Origin: Proteles cristata cristata
Taxonomy: Eukaryota; Chordata; Mammalia; Carnivora; Hyaenidae
DNA length: 64,000 nucleotides
Reading direction: 5' to 3'
Assembly (NCBI GenBank): GCA_017311185.1
Contig: JAESUZ010000968.1
Span: 310,001-374,000, forward strand
Part shown: in pieces, positions 1 to 10,484 of the stretch
Layout: every line of letters begins with the position of its first letter
How positions within the stretch are numbered: position 1 is the first letter of the stretch
Program-made: the position numbers and the translations under genes
The notes under the pieces: generated by a model
The model's input: only the letters and a program-made list of their open reading frames with translations
Database searches by the model: none
Told to the model about the DNA's origin: nothing

Positions 1-111
1 CAGGCTCTGAGCTGGCAGTCAGCACAGAGCCCGACGCGGGGCTCGAACCCACGAACCGCGAGATCATGACCTAAGCGAAAGTCGGACGCTTAACCGACTA
101 AGCCACCCAGT
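1..111 (-). mobile_element. CAN-SINE head, cut by window edge
   Basis: tRNA-like head of a young-type SINE in reverse orientation, ending with the complement of the CTGGGTGGCTTAGTCGG start. Its CT-rich body and A tail lie left of the window. Confidence 0.85.
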
Positions 112-191
112 GTGGGATTTTCAAACAGCTGATTCATGAGCAACTCCAACGCCTTGTTAAAATCCTAAATTTGAGTTTAAAAACTTGTTAA

Positions 192-285
192 GGGGCACCT
201 CGCGGTTTGTGGGTTCCCCTCTGTCTCTTACCCACTTACCCACTTGAGCTGTCTCTGTCTCTCTCAAAATAAACTTAAAAGCAAA
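192..285 (+). mobile_element. CAN-SINE, internally deleted
   Basis: Begins GGGGCACCT, jumps to CGCGGTTTGTGGGTT and then to the CT-rich part and AATAAACTTAAAA tail. Most of the tRNA head and middle is missing. Confidence 0.65.
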
Positions 286-390
286 AAAGTAGTCAACAAG
301 GCTGTAAACTCAGTCTATAGGAAGATGTACTTGTGCCTGGTGGACGAGTTCACAGTTGGTGGGGACCCATCTCTCGACTGGCCAAGGCCC

Positions 391-411
391 ACACACACAC
401 ACACACATTCT
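391..411 (+). repeat. (CA)n microsatellite
   Basis: Short CA run between two SINEs in otherwise unassigned DNA (286-564). Confidence 0.7.
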
Positions 412-581
412 CCTAGGGTTTTTAATGCGTGGTGTAAGGGGTCTGCCTTCTCCTTTATCCTGGGACCATTTATCATGGATCCACACTGGATAGGAAACTC
501 TGACCACTCATGCGGACAGAACCATGTTCACACCACTTGGTCAAGGTTACTGTTGTTGAGAGATCATTTAGTGCTGTTTCT

Positions 582-810
582 GTTGTTGTTTTTTTTTTTT
601 AATGTTTTTTTATTTATTTCTAGGAGAGAGAGAGAGAGACAGCGTGAGCAGGGAGGGTCAGAGAGAGAGGGAGTCACAGACTGAAGCAGGCTCCAGGCTC
701 TGAGCTGGCAGTCAGCACAGAGCCCGACGCGGGGCTCGAACCCACGAACCGGGAGATCATGACCCAAGCGAAAGTCGGACGCTCAACCGACTAAGCCACC
801 CAGGCGCCCC
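582..810 (-). mobile_element. CAN-SINE, young type, with TSD
   Basis: Complete reverse copy. The 17-bp TSD CATTTAGTGCTGTTTCT is exact on both sides (565-581 and 811-827). Young-subfamily diagnostic bases are present (CTTAGTCGG, CTTTCGCT). Confidence 0.95.
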
Positions 811-842
811 CATTTAGTGCTGTTTCTAAAGATCCTTTTTTG

Positions 843-1065
843 GGGGTGCCTGGGTGGCTCAGTCTTAAGCATCTGCCTTCAGCTCGGGTCACGATCTCAC
901 AGTTCACGGATTTGAGCCCCGTGTTGGACTCTGTGATGACAGCCAGCTCAGAGCCTAGAACCTGTTTCAGATTCTGTGTCTCCCTCTCTCTCTGACCCTC
1001 CCCTGCTCACGCTGTCTCTCTCTCTCTCAGAAATAAATAAACATTAAAAATTTTTTCAAATACAT
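843..1065 (+). mobile_element. CAN-SINE with TSD
   Basis: Full-length copy between exact repeats AAAGATCCTTTTTTG (828-842 and 1066-1080). It landed next to the right-hand TSD of the preceding SINE. Confidence 0.95.
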
Positions 1066-1253
1066 AAAGATCCTTTTTTGAATCCAAACTGAATAATTTA
1101 ATCTTTCTGCGACTCTGTCATGTATTTTAGATTTCCCAAAACCATAATTCTAAGCAAAAGTTGAAGTGCTCTTGACATAACCCATTTTTCACAACACACC
1201 CAGTTTTTATTGTTTACGTTAAAGATATATTTTGAATTTTTAAATAATATCTA

Positions 1254-1465
1254 GGAGCACCTGGGTGGCTCAGTCGATGAAGCGTCCAGCTTCCACTCAG
1301 GTCATGATCTCATGGTTTGTGAGCTTGAGCCCCATATCAGGCTCTGTGCTGACAGCCCAGAGCCTGGAGCCTGCTTTGAATTCTGTGTCTCCTTCTCTCT
1401 CTGCCCCCTCCCTCACTCTTTCTCCCCCAGCCCCCCCCCAAATAAACATTTTTAAAAATTTAAGT
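1254..1465 (+). mobile_element. CAN-SINE
   Basis: Complete head, CT-rich region and AATAAACATTTTTAAAA tail. A short TAATATCT repeat lies on both sides. Confidence 0.9.
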
Positions 1466-1469
1466 AATA

Positions 1470-1552
1470 TCTACACCCATCATGGGACTTGAACCCACAA
1501 TCCTGAGATCAAAAGTCCCATGCTCTATCAACTGAGCCAGCCAGGCTCCCCA
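1470..1552 (-). mobile_element. Older short CAN-SINE
   Basis: Only the tRNA-like head in reverse (GGGACTTGAACCCACAATCC ... AACTGAGCCAGCCAGG), without the CT-rich part. This is the older, shorter SINE class. Confidence 0.75.
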
Positions 1553-1554
1553 GT

Positions 1555-1592
1555 CTTTTATTTTATTTTATTTTATTTTATTTTATTTTTAT
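1555..1592 (+). repeat. (TTTTA)n
   Basis: Pentanucleotide run, probably the reverse-strand A-rich tail of the L1 fragment or SINE next to it. Confidence 0.75.
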
Positions 1593-1640
1593 TGAAATAT
1601 AGCTGACATAATTTACATTAGTTTCAGGAAGACATCCAGG
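1590..1640 (-). mobile_element. L1 3'-end fragment
   Basis: TTATTGAAATATAGCTGACAT ... TTAGTTTCAGG matches the well-known antisense L1M/L1MA 3' end. From 1641 to 1947 I see nothing I can assign. Confidence 0.6.
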
Positions 1641-1947
1641 CTTTTGATGGAAATTAAACAGAGGTCTTTTTTCCCCATAATGGCACCTGATGCGGGCCCA
1701 ATATCTTCTGGGTCCAATTTCTTGGTTTTTCTTTACAGTGTATATAAGCGCAGTTTATTGTGAGAATGAGCCATAAAATATATATCATTTGTAAGGTACC
1801 AGTTTGATCTCTTATATCAGTGTTCTCGGTTAGGATTTGCACAACTCCGTCCAAATCACACAGGTTGGACCCTGGTAACATTGTTAGATTTTGGAGGCTA
1901 TGTGCATGCTAGAAAGACAAATCCTTTGTTACTACGTGGATACTTCT

Positions 1948-2150
1948 TTTTTTTTTTTTAAGTTTATTTATTTTTGAGAGAGAGAAAACATAAGTGGAGT
2001 AAGGGCAGAGAGAGAAGGAAAAAGAGAAAATCCCAAGCAGACGCCACACTGTCAGCACAGAGCCCGATGTGGGGCTTGAACCCACGAAGCACAAGATCAC
2101 AACCTGAGCCGAACTCGGATGCTTCACAAACTGAGCCACCCAGGCGCCCC
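1948..2150 (-). mobile_element. CAN-SINE
   Basis: Reverse copy from its T-rich tail through the GA-rich middle to the head ending CACCCAGGCGCCCC. DNA from 2151 to 2510 has no recognised gene. Confidence 0.9.
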
Positions 2151-2512
2151 TCCAAGTATACTTTTTTAACTGATTATAAAACACGGGTCTTAGACAGTTT
2201 TGTCTTTGGATAATTTGGATATTTAGAATGCTAGATAAATGACCTTTTCCAAAACTCTTCCAAAAGTGGGGGAGGGACAAAAAACTAGATCCAAGCTATA
2301 ATTTATTTATAACAATAATGTAGATGTGATCTAAATAGACCTTCCAGCTCTCGCTGCACCCTTCATGCAAGCATCTGCCCTATGCAGTAAACCTACTATT
2401 CATGTAAAATTAATTGAAATAAACAGGTTTTTGGCAGGGGGGTGGTTTACAGGATTGAGATGGATATGGTTTTCTATTTTGCATTATGTTCCAATTACTG
2501 TAGTCATGTAAC

Positions 2513-2732
2513 ATTTTTTTATTTTTTTAGCTTCATTTATTTTGATAGAGCACGTGTGCACATCAGGGGAAGGGCAGAGAGAGAGAGAGAGAGAGAGGAA
2601 GAAAGGGAAAGAATCCCACACTTCCCCTGGGAAGAGCCAGATGGGGCACTCGAACTCACTAACGGGGAGATCATGACCTAGAGCCAAAATCAAGAGTCCG
2701 ATGCTTAACCGACAGAGCCACCCAGGCGCCCC
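2513..2732 (-). mobile_element. CAN-SINE with short TSD
   Basis: Reverse copy with a long (GA)n middle. CATGTAAC flanks both sides (about 2505 and 2733). Confidence 0.9.
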
Positions 2733-2740
2733 ATGTAACT

Positions 2741-3330
2741 TAATTTTTAAAAAGCAAAAGCTCTGTAATATTTTCTCCACTTCCCTCAGGGATTTGGGGG
2801 AGTCAGATGATATGTTAACGAAAATACTTTAGAAACTCTAAGTTGAGTGTTCTATAAATATTACATGGTATAATTTAGCCCTCCAAACATTATTTTTAAA
2901 TGTGAACAACCCGTCCATGTTTCTTTTCTGACTGAGGAAATATATTGCTCCTTGTTAAAATGCTTTATATTCTAATATTTGATGAAATACATTTACCAAG
3001 GCTGACTCTTATCATTGAATTAAGGTGAACCTGTTATCATATGTGACTGATAAGATGCTATAACTAATAAACTAACTGGTAATATAAGCAGCACACCCTT
3101 TCAGAATATATGTCGATCAAAACTATTGTAGAGGACTCAGAAACCTCAGTGTAAAGTTGTGTCGAGGAAAGTTATTTCCAAAGCAGATGCATGACCTACA
3201 GCCTTGCTTTGTTAACACCAAGAAAAGGAACCTCATTTACATACTAGAAACAGATATCCCATTCCTTCCTTCTTCTCTTTGTCCAGATTCTTGAGTCTTT
3301 ATCTTTACATTTTACAACCCTTTCCTTTTT
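2741..3330. other. Unassigned AT-rich intergenic DNA
   Basis: No recognised repeat, gene or RNA; no open frame looks coding. It could hold ancient decayed repeats or conserved non-coding sequence, which only an alignment would show. Confidence 0.5.
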
Positions 3331-3359
3331 TTCTGGTGAAAAATACTTTTTTTTAAAGG

Positions 3360-3554
3360 ATTGTTTTTTATTCTATTTTTTAAATATTTATTTTGAGAGG
3401 GAGAGAGGGGAGGGGCAGAGAAAGAGAGAGAATTCCAAGTCGGCTCCTTGCTGCACAGAGCCCGACTCGGGGCTCGAACTCACAAGCCATGAGACCACAA
3501 CCTGAGCCGAAATCAAGTCAGACACTTAAACGACTGAGCCACCCAGGTGCCCCC
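3360..3554 (-). mobile_element. CAN-SINE
   Basis: Reverse copy of the older type (GACTGAGCCACCCAGGTGCCCC), with a T-rich tail at the left. Confidence 0.88.
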
Positions 3555-3596
3555 ATAACCACCTTTTTAACCCCCTTTCAAGATCTTGTGTTTATT

Positions 3597-3828
3597 TTTT
3601 TTTTTAATGTTTTATTTATTTCTGAGAGAGACAGAGAGAGAGAGACAGAGAGAGAGACAGCTTGAGCAGGGGAGGGTCAGTAAGAGAGGGAGACACAGAA
3701 TCTGAAACAGGCTCCAGCTCTGAGCTAGCTGTCAGCACAGAGCCCGACACGGGGCTCAAACCCACAAACCGTAAGATCATGACCTGAGCCTAAGTCGATT
3801 GCACAACCGACTGAGCCACCCAGGTGCA
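3597..3828 (-). mobile_element. CAN-SINE with TSD
   Basis: Reverse copy between CAAGATCTTGTGTTTAT (left) and CAAGACTTTGTGTTTAT (right). The two mismatches suggest an older insertion. Confidence 0.92.
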
Positions 3829-3849
3829 TCAAGACTTTGTGTTTATTAT

Positions 3850-4600
3850 AATAATTAAGGTACCTGCGCTTGGGGAAGTTTTCAACTAAGAATAAAGGGA
3901 GTTTTTGAACAATGGATTAGAAAGGAGGAAAGAAACCAGTGAAAATGAAGCTGTTCAAATGTGAAATGAGCTGCCATGGCTGTGTCAAGTACATCCAGTG
4001 GTCTTCCTAATGGTGGGAAGGTGTTAAATCATCCTCTCCTTTCCCCTGGACCTGGCTGGCCAGCTCTGGGTTGTACCTGGGGTCTTAGACTTCATTTATT
4101 GCAGCAAAGTGTGCTGTCCCCTCCCAAATGAACTCAGATTGGCCCCGAGATCATCGAAGAAGGTGAGGGACACATAAGCAACTAGAAAGAATCCTAGTAT
4201 GTATTCCAACTCTGGAAAGCTTGTGAGACTGTCTCAGTTGTCCAGATAAAGCTGAGCATTCCTTTCATTCAGTGCCACATATTGTGCTGAATTATTTCAT
4301 TGCACGCTGACCCCCTCACTCCCACCCCCAGCCCAGACACACACACCCAGCCCTGTGCTGGGTGCTTGGAACCCTCCCCTTTGCTCAGAAAGGTTGAATT
4401 ACTTAGCCAAGGATACATAGATGGCAAAACCTAGACTCTAATCTAAATCGGCTTGTATCCAAGCCTGAATTCTGAACTGCTACTATTTGTAGGCTACAGC
4501 CATCTCATCCAGCCAGATATAAGTGAAGCAAATACAGGGTATACTCAGGCTCATGCCATGAGATGGTACCAGAAGGTTGGAGGTAAAGCTGGACATTTTG
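3850..4600. other. Intergenic DNA with MIR-like patch
   Basis: No gene recognised. At about 4380-4500, AGAAAGGTTGAATTACTTAG and the following bases resemble an antisense MIR core (a weak match). A small CA run lies near 4337. Confidence 0.45.
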
Positions 4601-4637
4601 CATGGAAGGGGTAGCATTTGCAATGAATGAATGCATG

Positions 4638-4873
4638 GGATTTTTTTTTAATGTTTCTTTTATTTGTCAGAGAGACAGAGTGAGAGAGATACACACACAG
4701 AGACAGAGCATGAATGGGGGAGGGGCAGAGAGAGAAGGAGATAGAATCCGAAGCAGGCTTCAGGCTCCCAGCTGTCAGCACAGAGCCCGATGCAGGGCTC
4801 GAACCCACAAACTGTGAGATCATGACGTGAGCCAAAGTCAGACACTCAACCGACTGAGCCATCCAGGCGCCCC
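4638..4873 (-). mobile_element. CAN-SINE
   Basis: Reverse copy carrying an ACACACACAGAGACAGAG variant of the GA-rich middle. It is followed by a short (TGGA)n. Confidence 0.9.
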
Positions 4874-4915
4874 TGGATGGATGGAATTTTTAAAACTAGA
4901 ATAACATGAATATGG

Positions 4916-4940
4916 TTTAAACAAACAAACAAACAAAAAA
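4916..4940 (+). repeat. (AAAC)n
   Basis: Simple repeat AAACAAACAAACAAAC leading into poly(A). Confidence 0.75.
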
Positions 4941-4994
4941 AGCAGAAGTTCAGAGGACTCTCTTAGCCTTCTACACCTCTTAGCAGTAAAATGA

Positions 4995-5460
4995 TCACAA
5001 CAACCGGCGCACCTAAAATATTGATATAAGATGTCAGTTTGCCCTTCAGAAAAATTGCACCACTGGACTTATAGGGTATGAACATGACCATTTGCTACAC
5101 ACCTGCCCAGTTCCAGTGGAAAGTAGCCTTTTTCCCTGCAGCTCTTTTGTGCGCATCAATTATGAACCGAGTAGAGTTGTCTTTTCATATTTGTATTTGC
5201 CATCTGCATTTATGTTTCTGCAAACAATACTCATGTTTGCATTTGCTCAGTTAGATCCTTTCCTCTTTCCCCCTCTTGTTCTCTTGTGTGAATGCTTTGT
5301 AAAGTGAAAGAAATTTACATTTCTGTCCTGAGGTATGTTACAAATATTTTCTGGTTTGTCTTTTGACCATGACTTTTTGTGTGTGTTGTTATACTGAAGT
5401 TTCATTGTTGACCTCATCGAATGTATCCATTTTTCCCTCTTATATGTTCAGTGTTAAAAA
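4995..5460 (-). mobile_element. L1M fragment, antisense
   Basis: Stretches such as CTTTTCATATTTGTATTTGC and GGTTTGTCTTTTGACCATG match the usual antisense L1M 3' UTR. Strongly diverged. Confidence 0.5.
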
Positions 5461-5468
5461 TTCCTGGT

Positions 5469-5662
5469 GAGGGTGCCTGGGTGGCTGAGTCGATTAAGCA
5501 GCCGACTTCGCTCTGGTCACAATCTTGCAGTCCATGAGTTCAGTCCCTGCATTGGGCTTTCTTCTGTCAGCACAGAGCCCACTTTGGATCCTCCATCCCC
5601 TACTCTCTGCCCCTGCCTCCAAAATAAGTAAAAACATTTAAAGAAACATTTGGAAAAAAAAA
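5469..5662 (+). mobile_element. CAN-SINE
   Basis: Complete copy with a variant head (GGCTGAGTCGATTAAGC). Imperfect flanking repeats CCTGGTGAG and CCTAGTGAG. Confidence 0.88.
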
Positions 5663-5779
5663 CAACCCTAGTGAGAAAAGCCTCCCCTCCATCAAGATCT
5701 ATACAGACATAGATATAGAGACATGGATCTACAGATATAGGCACATGTGTATTATATGCACATGTACACATACGTTCTG

Positions 5780-6330
5780 CCCACTCAGGATTTCTGTATT
5801 TCCATCTCTATGCATCGCACTCGTTCGCTTGAGCGCTCTGGGCTTTCCATTTCAGAGTACCTTTAAGGCTTTCCCCTCCGGATCCAAGTCCTGGTCCTGG
5901 TCCAGCCAGGTGGCTCGCAGGACCAGCGGCCTCTTAGTTCCCCTGCCGCCCAGGGCCATGGTTTTTCAGGTAGGGAGACTCTGCCCTTCCCGCCCTCCGA
6001 TCAGGCCTCGTTAGAGGCCGGGAGCTCGCTAGTTCTGGGCGTTCCTGGAAATGCCGGAAGCTCATGGCCGCAGAGGTGCCGGTAGGACACTTGTGTAGGG
6101 GTGAGGAGGTGGGAGACAGGGAGGAAGATACCCCCGAAAGCTGCTGCCACCTCTGGGGCAGCTGCCAGCCAGAGCAACATCCCAGTGCAGGTAGGCATTC
6201 CATTCCTGCACGTTTTGCAGACAGGACCTGAACACCTTGAAACAAAAGCCCCCTTCTGTGTGTCTGCCATATCTGTCCGTCTTCAGAAATGGTGCCGAAG
6301 TGAACAGTATTCTGGTTCGCAGCTCAGCCA
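5780..6330. promoter_or_regulatory. CpG-containing SINE-free island
   Basis: The only CpG-enriched stretch in the left 17 kb, with many CG pairs at 5815-6090. CCGGAAG (ETS-type core) occurs at about 6054. The block from 5665 to 6574 has no SINE although SINEs surround it. I infer a possible promoter or 5' end; the exon-like signal inside it is listed separately. Confidence 0.35.
5861..5959 (-). CDS. Candidate 5' coding exon, gene unknown
   Basis: I do not recognise a gene here, so the call is tentative. On the minus strand an ATG at 5959 sits in an ideal Kozak context (ACCATGG), two codons after an in-frame TGA. It opens a 33-codon frame beginning MALGGRGTKRPLVLRATW and continuing with an acidic D/Q-rich part. 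The frame reaches AAG followed by GTACTC at 5860, a possible but weak donor in phase 0. Without splicing it stops two codons later. Upstream on the same strand the DNA is CpG-rich with an ETS-type site, as expected of a 5' UTR and promoter. It could equally be a chance frame or a gene relic. Downstream exons would lie left of 5860, possibly outside the window. Confidence 0.25.
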
Positions 6331-6414
6331 GCCTGAACTTGCTCCGTATGAGTTCCCCTCCCCAGTCCTCATCCTAAGCTCCTTTGCCGGACAGCATCAT
6401 TGGCCCAAATAGTT

Positions 6415-6574
6415 GGAAAGGACTTGGGTTTGGTATTTGTCTTGGTAAATGGAATCTATATGACATAAAATGTACCATTTGAACCATTTGTAAGCATACA
6501 GTTCCACGGGATTCAGTACCTTCACAATGATCTCTTTCTAGCACTCTGTCACCTCCCAAGAAACTCTACTGCTG
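6415..6574 (-). mobile_element. L1M 3'-end fragment, first part
   Basis: TGACATAAAATGTACCATTT ... TTCAGTACCTTCACAATG is the standard antisense L1M 3' end. It is split by the SINE at 6575 and resumes at 6787. Confidence 0.75.
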
Positions 6575-6782
6575 GGGCACCTTGGCGGCTCAGTCTGTTA
6601 AGCGTCTGACTCTTGGTTTCGGGTCAGGTCATGATCTCCCAGTTCGTGAGTTCAAGCCCCGCATCCGGCTCTGTGCTGTCAGTTCTTAGCCTGCCTGGGA
6701 TTCCCTCTCTCTTCCTCTCGCTCTGATCCTCCCCTGCTTATACTCTCTCTCTCAAAATAAATAAATAAAACTTTAAAAAGAA
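6575..6782 (+). mobile_element. CAN-SINE inside L1M
   Basis: Complete copy. AAGAAACTCTA (left) and AAGAAAAACTGTA (right) are probable diverged TSDs in the host L1. Confidence 0.88.
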
Positions 6783-6786
6783 AAAC

Positions 6787-7432
6787 TGTACCATTAAGCC
6801 CTAATGCCCCATTTTCTTCTCCCTTCAGCACCTGGTAACTTCTACTTTCTGCCCATTCTAGACATCTCCTAAAAAGAAAATCCTACGATACTTGTTCTTT
6901 TGTAACTGGTTGATTTCATCGAGCGAGTTTTCAGTGTTGTAGAGCAGGCAACGGAAATTCCTTTCTATGGCTAACATCCCATTGCTATATATATACCATA
7001 TTTTGCTTCTCCACTCAGCTGTTGGGTTATTTCCACCTTTTTGGCTTTTGTGAAGAGTGCCGCTCGGAGCATTCATGCCCAAGCATCTGTCTGAGTTTCT
7101 GTTTTCAATTCTTTTGGCTACAGTCTTCCAGGTGGAATTGCTGAGTCCTTGGGTAATTTCGTGTTGAACTTTCCGAGGAGCCACCAGACTTTTCCCCAGA
7201 GGCAGCACCATTTCCATCTCTGTACATATACCTTTCCATCTCCAAAATGTTCCCATCTGCAGCATACAATATTCCAGTTATCCTCCCTGACGCTTGTTAT
7301 TTTCCATTCTGTGAGCGTGTGCTGTCCTCCTGGGTGTTTGGAGGTAGGCTTAATTTGCATTTCCCTCATGACTAATGAAGTTGTGACCATTAGTGTATCT
7401 TTGGAGAAATCAAGTCCTTGGCCCATTTTTTT
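6787..7432 (-). mobile_element. L1M 3'-end fragment, second part
   Basis: Continues the interrupted element (TTGTAACTGGTTGATTTCAT, TGTTGGGTTATTTCCACC, GTGGAATTGCTGAGTCC). The open frames here are L1 UTR, not genes. Confidence 0.75.
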
Positions 7433-7625
7433 TAAAGTTTTTATTTAAATTCCAGTATACTTAACATGCAGTGATAGATTAATTTCAGTGTACAATATAG
7501 TGATTCAATACTTCCACGCAACAACCAGTGCTCATCACGACAAGTGCACCCCTATTTCACCCGGCTCCCCACCCACCTCCCCTCTGGCAATCATCATTTC
7601 TCTATAGTTAAAAGTCTGTGTCTTT
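7433..7625 (-). mobile_element. Carnivore L1 3' UTR, antisense
   Basis: TACAATATAGTGATTCAATA, then CCCACCCACCTCCCCTCTGG and TCTCTATAGTTAAAAGTCTG, are hallmarks of carnivore L1 3' UTR in reverse. It is split by the next SINE and resumes at 7839-7872. Confidence 0.8.
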
Positions 7626-7822
7626 TTTTTTAATTTTTTATTTATTTTTTGAGAGACAGAGAGAAACAGAGCATGTGCAGGGGAGAGGCAGAGAGGGAGA
7701 CACAGAATTGGAAACAGGCTCCAGGCTCTGAGCTGTCAGAGCAGAGCCCGATGTGGGGCTTGAACCCACGAACCGTGAGATCATGACCTGAGCTGAAGTC
7801 AACTGAGCCACCTAGGCACTCC
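7626..7822 (-). mobile_element. CAN-SINE inside L1, with TSD
   Basis: Reverse copy bounded by AAAAGTCTGTGTCTT (left) and AAAAGTCCACGTCTT (right). The tRNA head lost a few bases (GAAGTCAACTGAGCC). Confidence 0.9.
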
Positions 7823-7885
7823 AAAAGTCCACGTCTTGGTGTGCCTCTCTCTTGCTCTCTTTTCCCCCTTTGTTTTAAATTTTTT

Positions 7886-8103
7886 AAAAAAATGTTTAAT
7901 GTTTATTTATTTTGGAGAGGGAGAGACAGACAAAGCATGAGAAGGGGAGGGGGCAGAGAGAGAGGAAGACACAGAATCCAAAGCAGGCTCCAGGCTCTGA
8001 GCCATCAGCACAGAGCCTGACATTGGGCTTGAACCCATGAGCCATGAGATCATGACCTGAGCCAAAGTCAGATGCTCAAACGACTGAGCCACCCAGGCGC
8101 CCC
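7886..8103 (-). mobile_element. CAN-SINE with TSD
   Basis: Reverse copy between TGTTTTAAATTTTT and TGTTTTAAAAAATT, inside the same L1. Confidence 0.9.
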
Positions 8104-8111
8104 TGTTTTAA

Positions 8112-8302
8112 AAAATTTTAATGTTTATTTTTGAGAGAGATCACAAGTAGGCGAGGAACAGAAAGAATGGGAGACACAGAATATGAAGCAGGCTCCGAGC
8201 TGTCAGCACAGAGCCTGACATGGGGCTCGAACTCACGAGTGATGAGATCATGAGCTGAGCTTAAGTTGGATGCTTAACTGACTGAGCCACCCCGGCGCCC
8301 CA
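8112..8302 (-). mobile_element. CAN-SINE
   Basis: A second reverse copy directly abutting the previous one, with a shortened GA-rich segment. Confidence 0.88.
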
Positions 8303-8364
8303 GGGCTAGTGTTTTTTACCCAAAGTGGGGCTTGTGTTCACCGGAAGCAGAGCTTGAGCTCACC

Positions 8365-8453
8365 AGATGTGGAACCCGAACTCCCAAACTGTGAGATCAT
8401 GACCTGAGCCAAAGTTGGACACTTAACCAACTGAGCTCATCCAGGCGCACCCC
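8365..8453 (-). mobile_element. CAN-SINE head fragment
   Basis: Reverse tRNA-like head only (AACTGTGAGATCATGACCTG ... CATCCAGGCGCACCCC). Confidence 0.75.
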
Positions 8454-9005
8454 TGGTCTCTGAAATTTCTTTTCCATCATCTCTGCAATCCACCAGTAAC
8501 CTGGAAAGATCCCCACCTCCTCTGCACCCCCACCCCCGCCCGCCAAAAGGCTCTGTTCCCTTAAATCTGCTACTGTCAGGGAAGCTGCTGGAGCCTAAGG
8601 GCAGGTTGGGGGGTATAAAACCAAACTAAGCATCTACACTAATTCCTCAGGTAACCACCGCATTAAACGAAGTGTGCAATCCCAACTTTGGGAAGGACAG
8701 GATCCCCACTGCGTTCCCTGGCACCTGTCCCGCCAGACCAAGAACATAGGGGACTGTCCCCACCATCATGGTGGGGGCTGAGGAATGGCCAATAGGAGCT
8801 GCTTTGTGCACACTGATTACGAAACAGCAGTCTCCCCATTATCAGGTTCTCCTCTGGTTGTTACGAGGGTTGGGTCAGGCTGCAGAGCTCTGAAATTGTT
8901 GGTTACGGTCATTCTTTTCAGCTCAACATATGCTTCAGTCGGAGGAGCGACCGACCCCCAGAGCTCCCTTTTTGTGGCCCTGGAATGGATCTTTTTTTTT
9001 TCTTT
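8454..9005. other. Unassigned intergenic DNA
   Basis: No recognised repeat or gene. The 90-codon open frame starting at 8785 runs into L1 sequence and has no family resemblance. Confidence 0.5.
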
Positions 9006-9014
9006 TTGTCATAG

Positions 9015-9170
9015 GCATTATGTTTTTATATTTTCTGCCAGCTTTATTGAGATATAACTGACATAACATTGTGTAAGCTTAAGGTATACAACCTGACGAT
9101 TTTATACATATGGTGGAATGGTTATCATAATAAGGTTAGTTAACACATCCACCATCTCACATAGTTACCG
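9015..9170 (-). mobile_element. L1M fragment, antisense
   Basis: GCTTTATTGAGATATAACTG, then ACAACCTGACGATTTTATAC, match the antisense L1M 3' end. It ends in a (GT)n run at 9171-9188. Confidence 0.75.
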
Positions 9171-9188
9171 TGTGTGTGTGTGTGTGTG
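9171..9188 (+). repeat. (GT)n
   Basis: Nine GT units. Confidence 0.8.
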
Positions 9189-9199
9189 ATAACAAAATG

Positions 9200-9386
9200 G
9201 ATTTTTTTTTTAAGAGACAGAGCATAAGCAAGAGAAAGGGGCAGAGAAAGAGAGAGAGAGAAAATCCCAAGCAGAATCCTGCTTAGCGGAGCCCAACGTG
9301 AGGCTCAACCCTACAACCCTGAGATCATGACCTGAACCAAGATCAAGTGTCAGATGCTCAACCAACCGAGCCACCGTGGTGCTCCC
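9200..9386 (-). mobile_element. CAN-SINE
   Basis: Diverged reverse copy (GAGCCACCGTGGTGCTCCC end). Confidence 0.85.
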
Positions 9387-9413
9387 AAAAAGGACCTTTT
9401 TAAAATTAACTTA

Positions 9414-9645
9414 GGGGCACCTGGGTGGCTTAGTCAGTTAAGCGTCCGACTTTCGCTTAGGTCATGATCTTGCGGTTTGTGTGTTCGAGCCCCGCGTCGG
9501 GCTCTGTGCTCACTGCCAGCTCAGAGCCTGGAGCCTGTTTCAGTCTGTGACTCCCTCTCTCTCTGACCCTCTCCTGCTCACGCCGTCTTTCTCTCACTCT
9601 CTCTCTCCTAGAAATAAAAAAAAAAACAACATTAAAAAAAAAAGA
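9414..9645 (+). mobile_element. CAN-SINE, young type
   Basis: Full-length with the CTTAGTCAGTTAAGCGTCCG head and an interrupted A tail. Confidence 0.93.
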
Positions 9646-9812
9646 GTACATTTCTCAGCTCTTTGAGTTTTGATGAGTTTTGACAACCATTGTGATAAAA
9701 ATATAGACCATTTGTGGCCCCCACAGTCTCACTTACGCTCCTTCCCATTCAATCCTCCCCCCTTACTCCCAGCTCATGAATCCTTTCTATCACCGTAGAT
9801 TAAAATTGTCAA
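9646..9812 (-). mobile_element. L1M fragment, antisense
   Basis: GAGTTTTGACAACCATTGTG and the CCATTCAATCCTCC region match the antisense L1M UTR. It continues beyond the two following SINEs at 10222. Confidence 0.65.
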
Positions 9813-9815
9813 TCA

Positions 9816-9984
9816 GGGCACCCACGTGGCTCAGCCGGGTAAGCATCCAACTTCGGCTCAGGTCATGATTTCACAGTTTGTGAGTCTGAGCCCCACACCG
9901 AGCTCTCTGCTGTCAGAGCCTGCTTCAGATACTCTGTCCCTCTCTCTCTCTGTCCCCCACTTGTGCTCTCTCTCAAAAAAACAA
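9816..9984 (+). mobile_element. CAN-SINE
   Basis: Older-type copy with an internal deletion after GCTGTCAGAGCCTGC. Confidence 0.88.
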
Positions 9985-9988
9985 AATT

Positions 9989-10210
9989 AGGGGCGCCTGG
10001 GTGGCTTAGTTGGTTAAGCGTCCGACTTTCGCTTGGGTCATGATCTCGCGGTTCGTGGGTTCAGGCCCTGCGTCCGGCTCTGTGCTGGCTGCCAACTCAG
10101 AGCCTGGAGCCTGTTTCAGTCTGTAACTCCCTCTCTCTCTGACCCTTCCCTGCTCACGCTGTCTCTCTCTCTCTCTCTCTCTCCCAATAAATAAAACATT
10201 AAAAAAAACA
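9989..10210 (+). mobile_element. CAN-SINE, young type, with TSD
   Basis: Inserted in the A tail of the preceding SINE. AAACAAAATTA lies on both sides (9978-9988 and 10211-10221). Confidence 0.93.
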
Positions 10211-10221
10211 AAAACAAAATT

Positions 10222-10484
10222 AAAGAACTTTAAATTGTCAGTCTTGACAACTTTATTTAAGTGGAGTCCTATAATACGTAGTTTTCTATGTCTGTTTTCT
10301 TTCACTAAACAGGTTTTGACATTCGTTTACATTATTGTCAATATCAGTGGGTTTTGGTGTTTTGTTCTGTTTTATTTTTGGCTGAGTATTTTACTGAATA
10401 GATACACCACAATTTGCTCATCTCCTGAATCATTCATTAACATTTGGATTGTTTCCATTTTGGGAATACAAAGCAGCTATGACA
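10222..10484 (-). mobile_element. L1M 3' end, antisense
   Basis: TTTTACTGAATAGATACACC and CATTTGGATTGTTTCC are L1M 3' UTR signatures. It resumes at 10704 to about 10860 (GGTAAATACCTAGAAGTGC). Confidence 0.75.

Noticed and set aside
5780..6330. GTF2I first exon
   Set aside because: The candidate peptide does not match the GTF2I N-terminus as I know it; GTF2I is expected further left.
6801..7448. 99-135 codon frames on both strands
   Set aside because: They lie in the antisense L1M 3' UTR.
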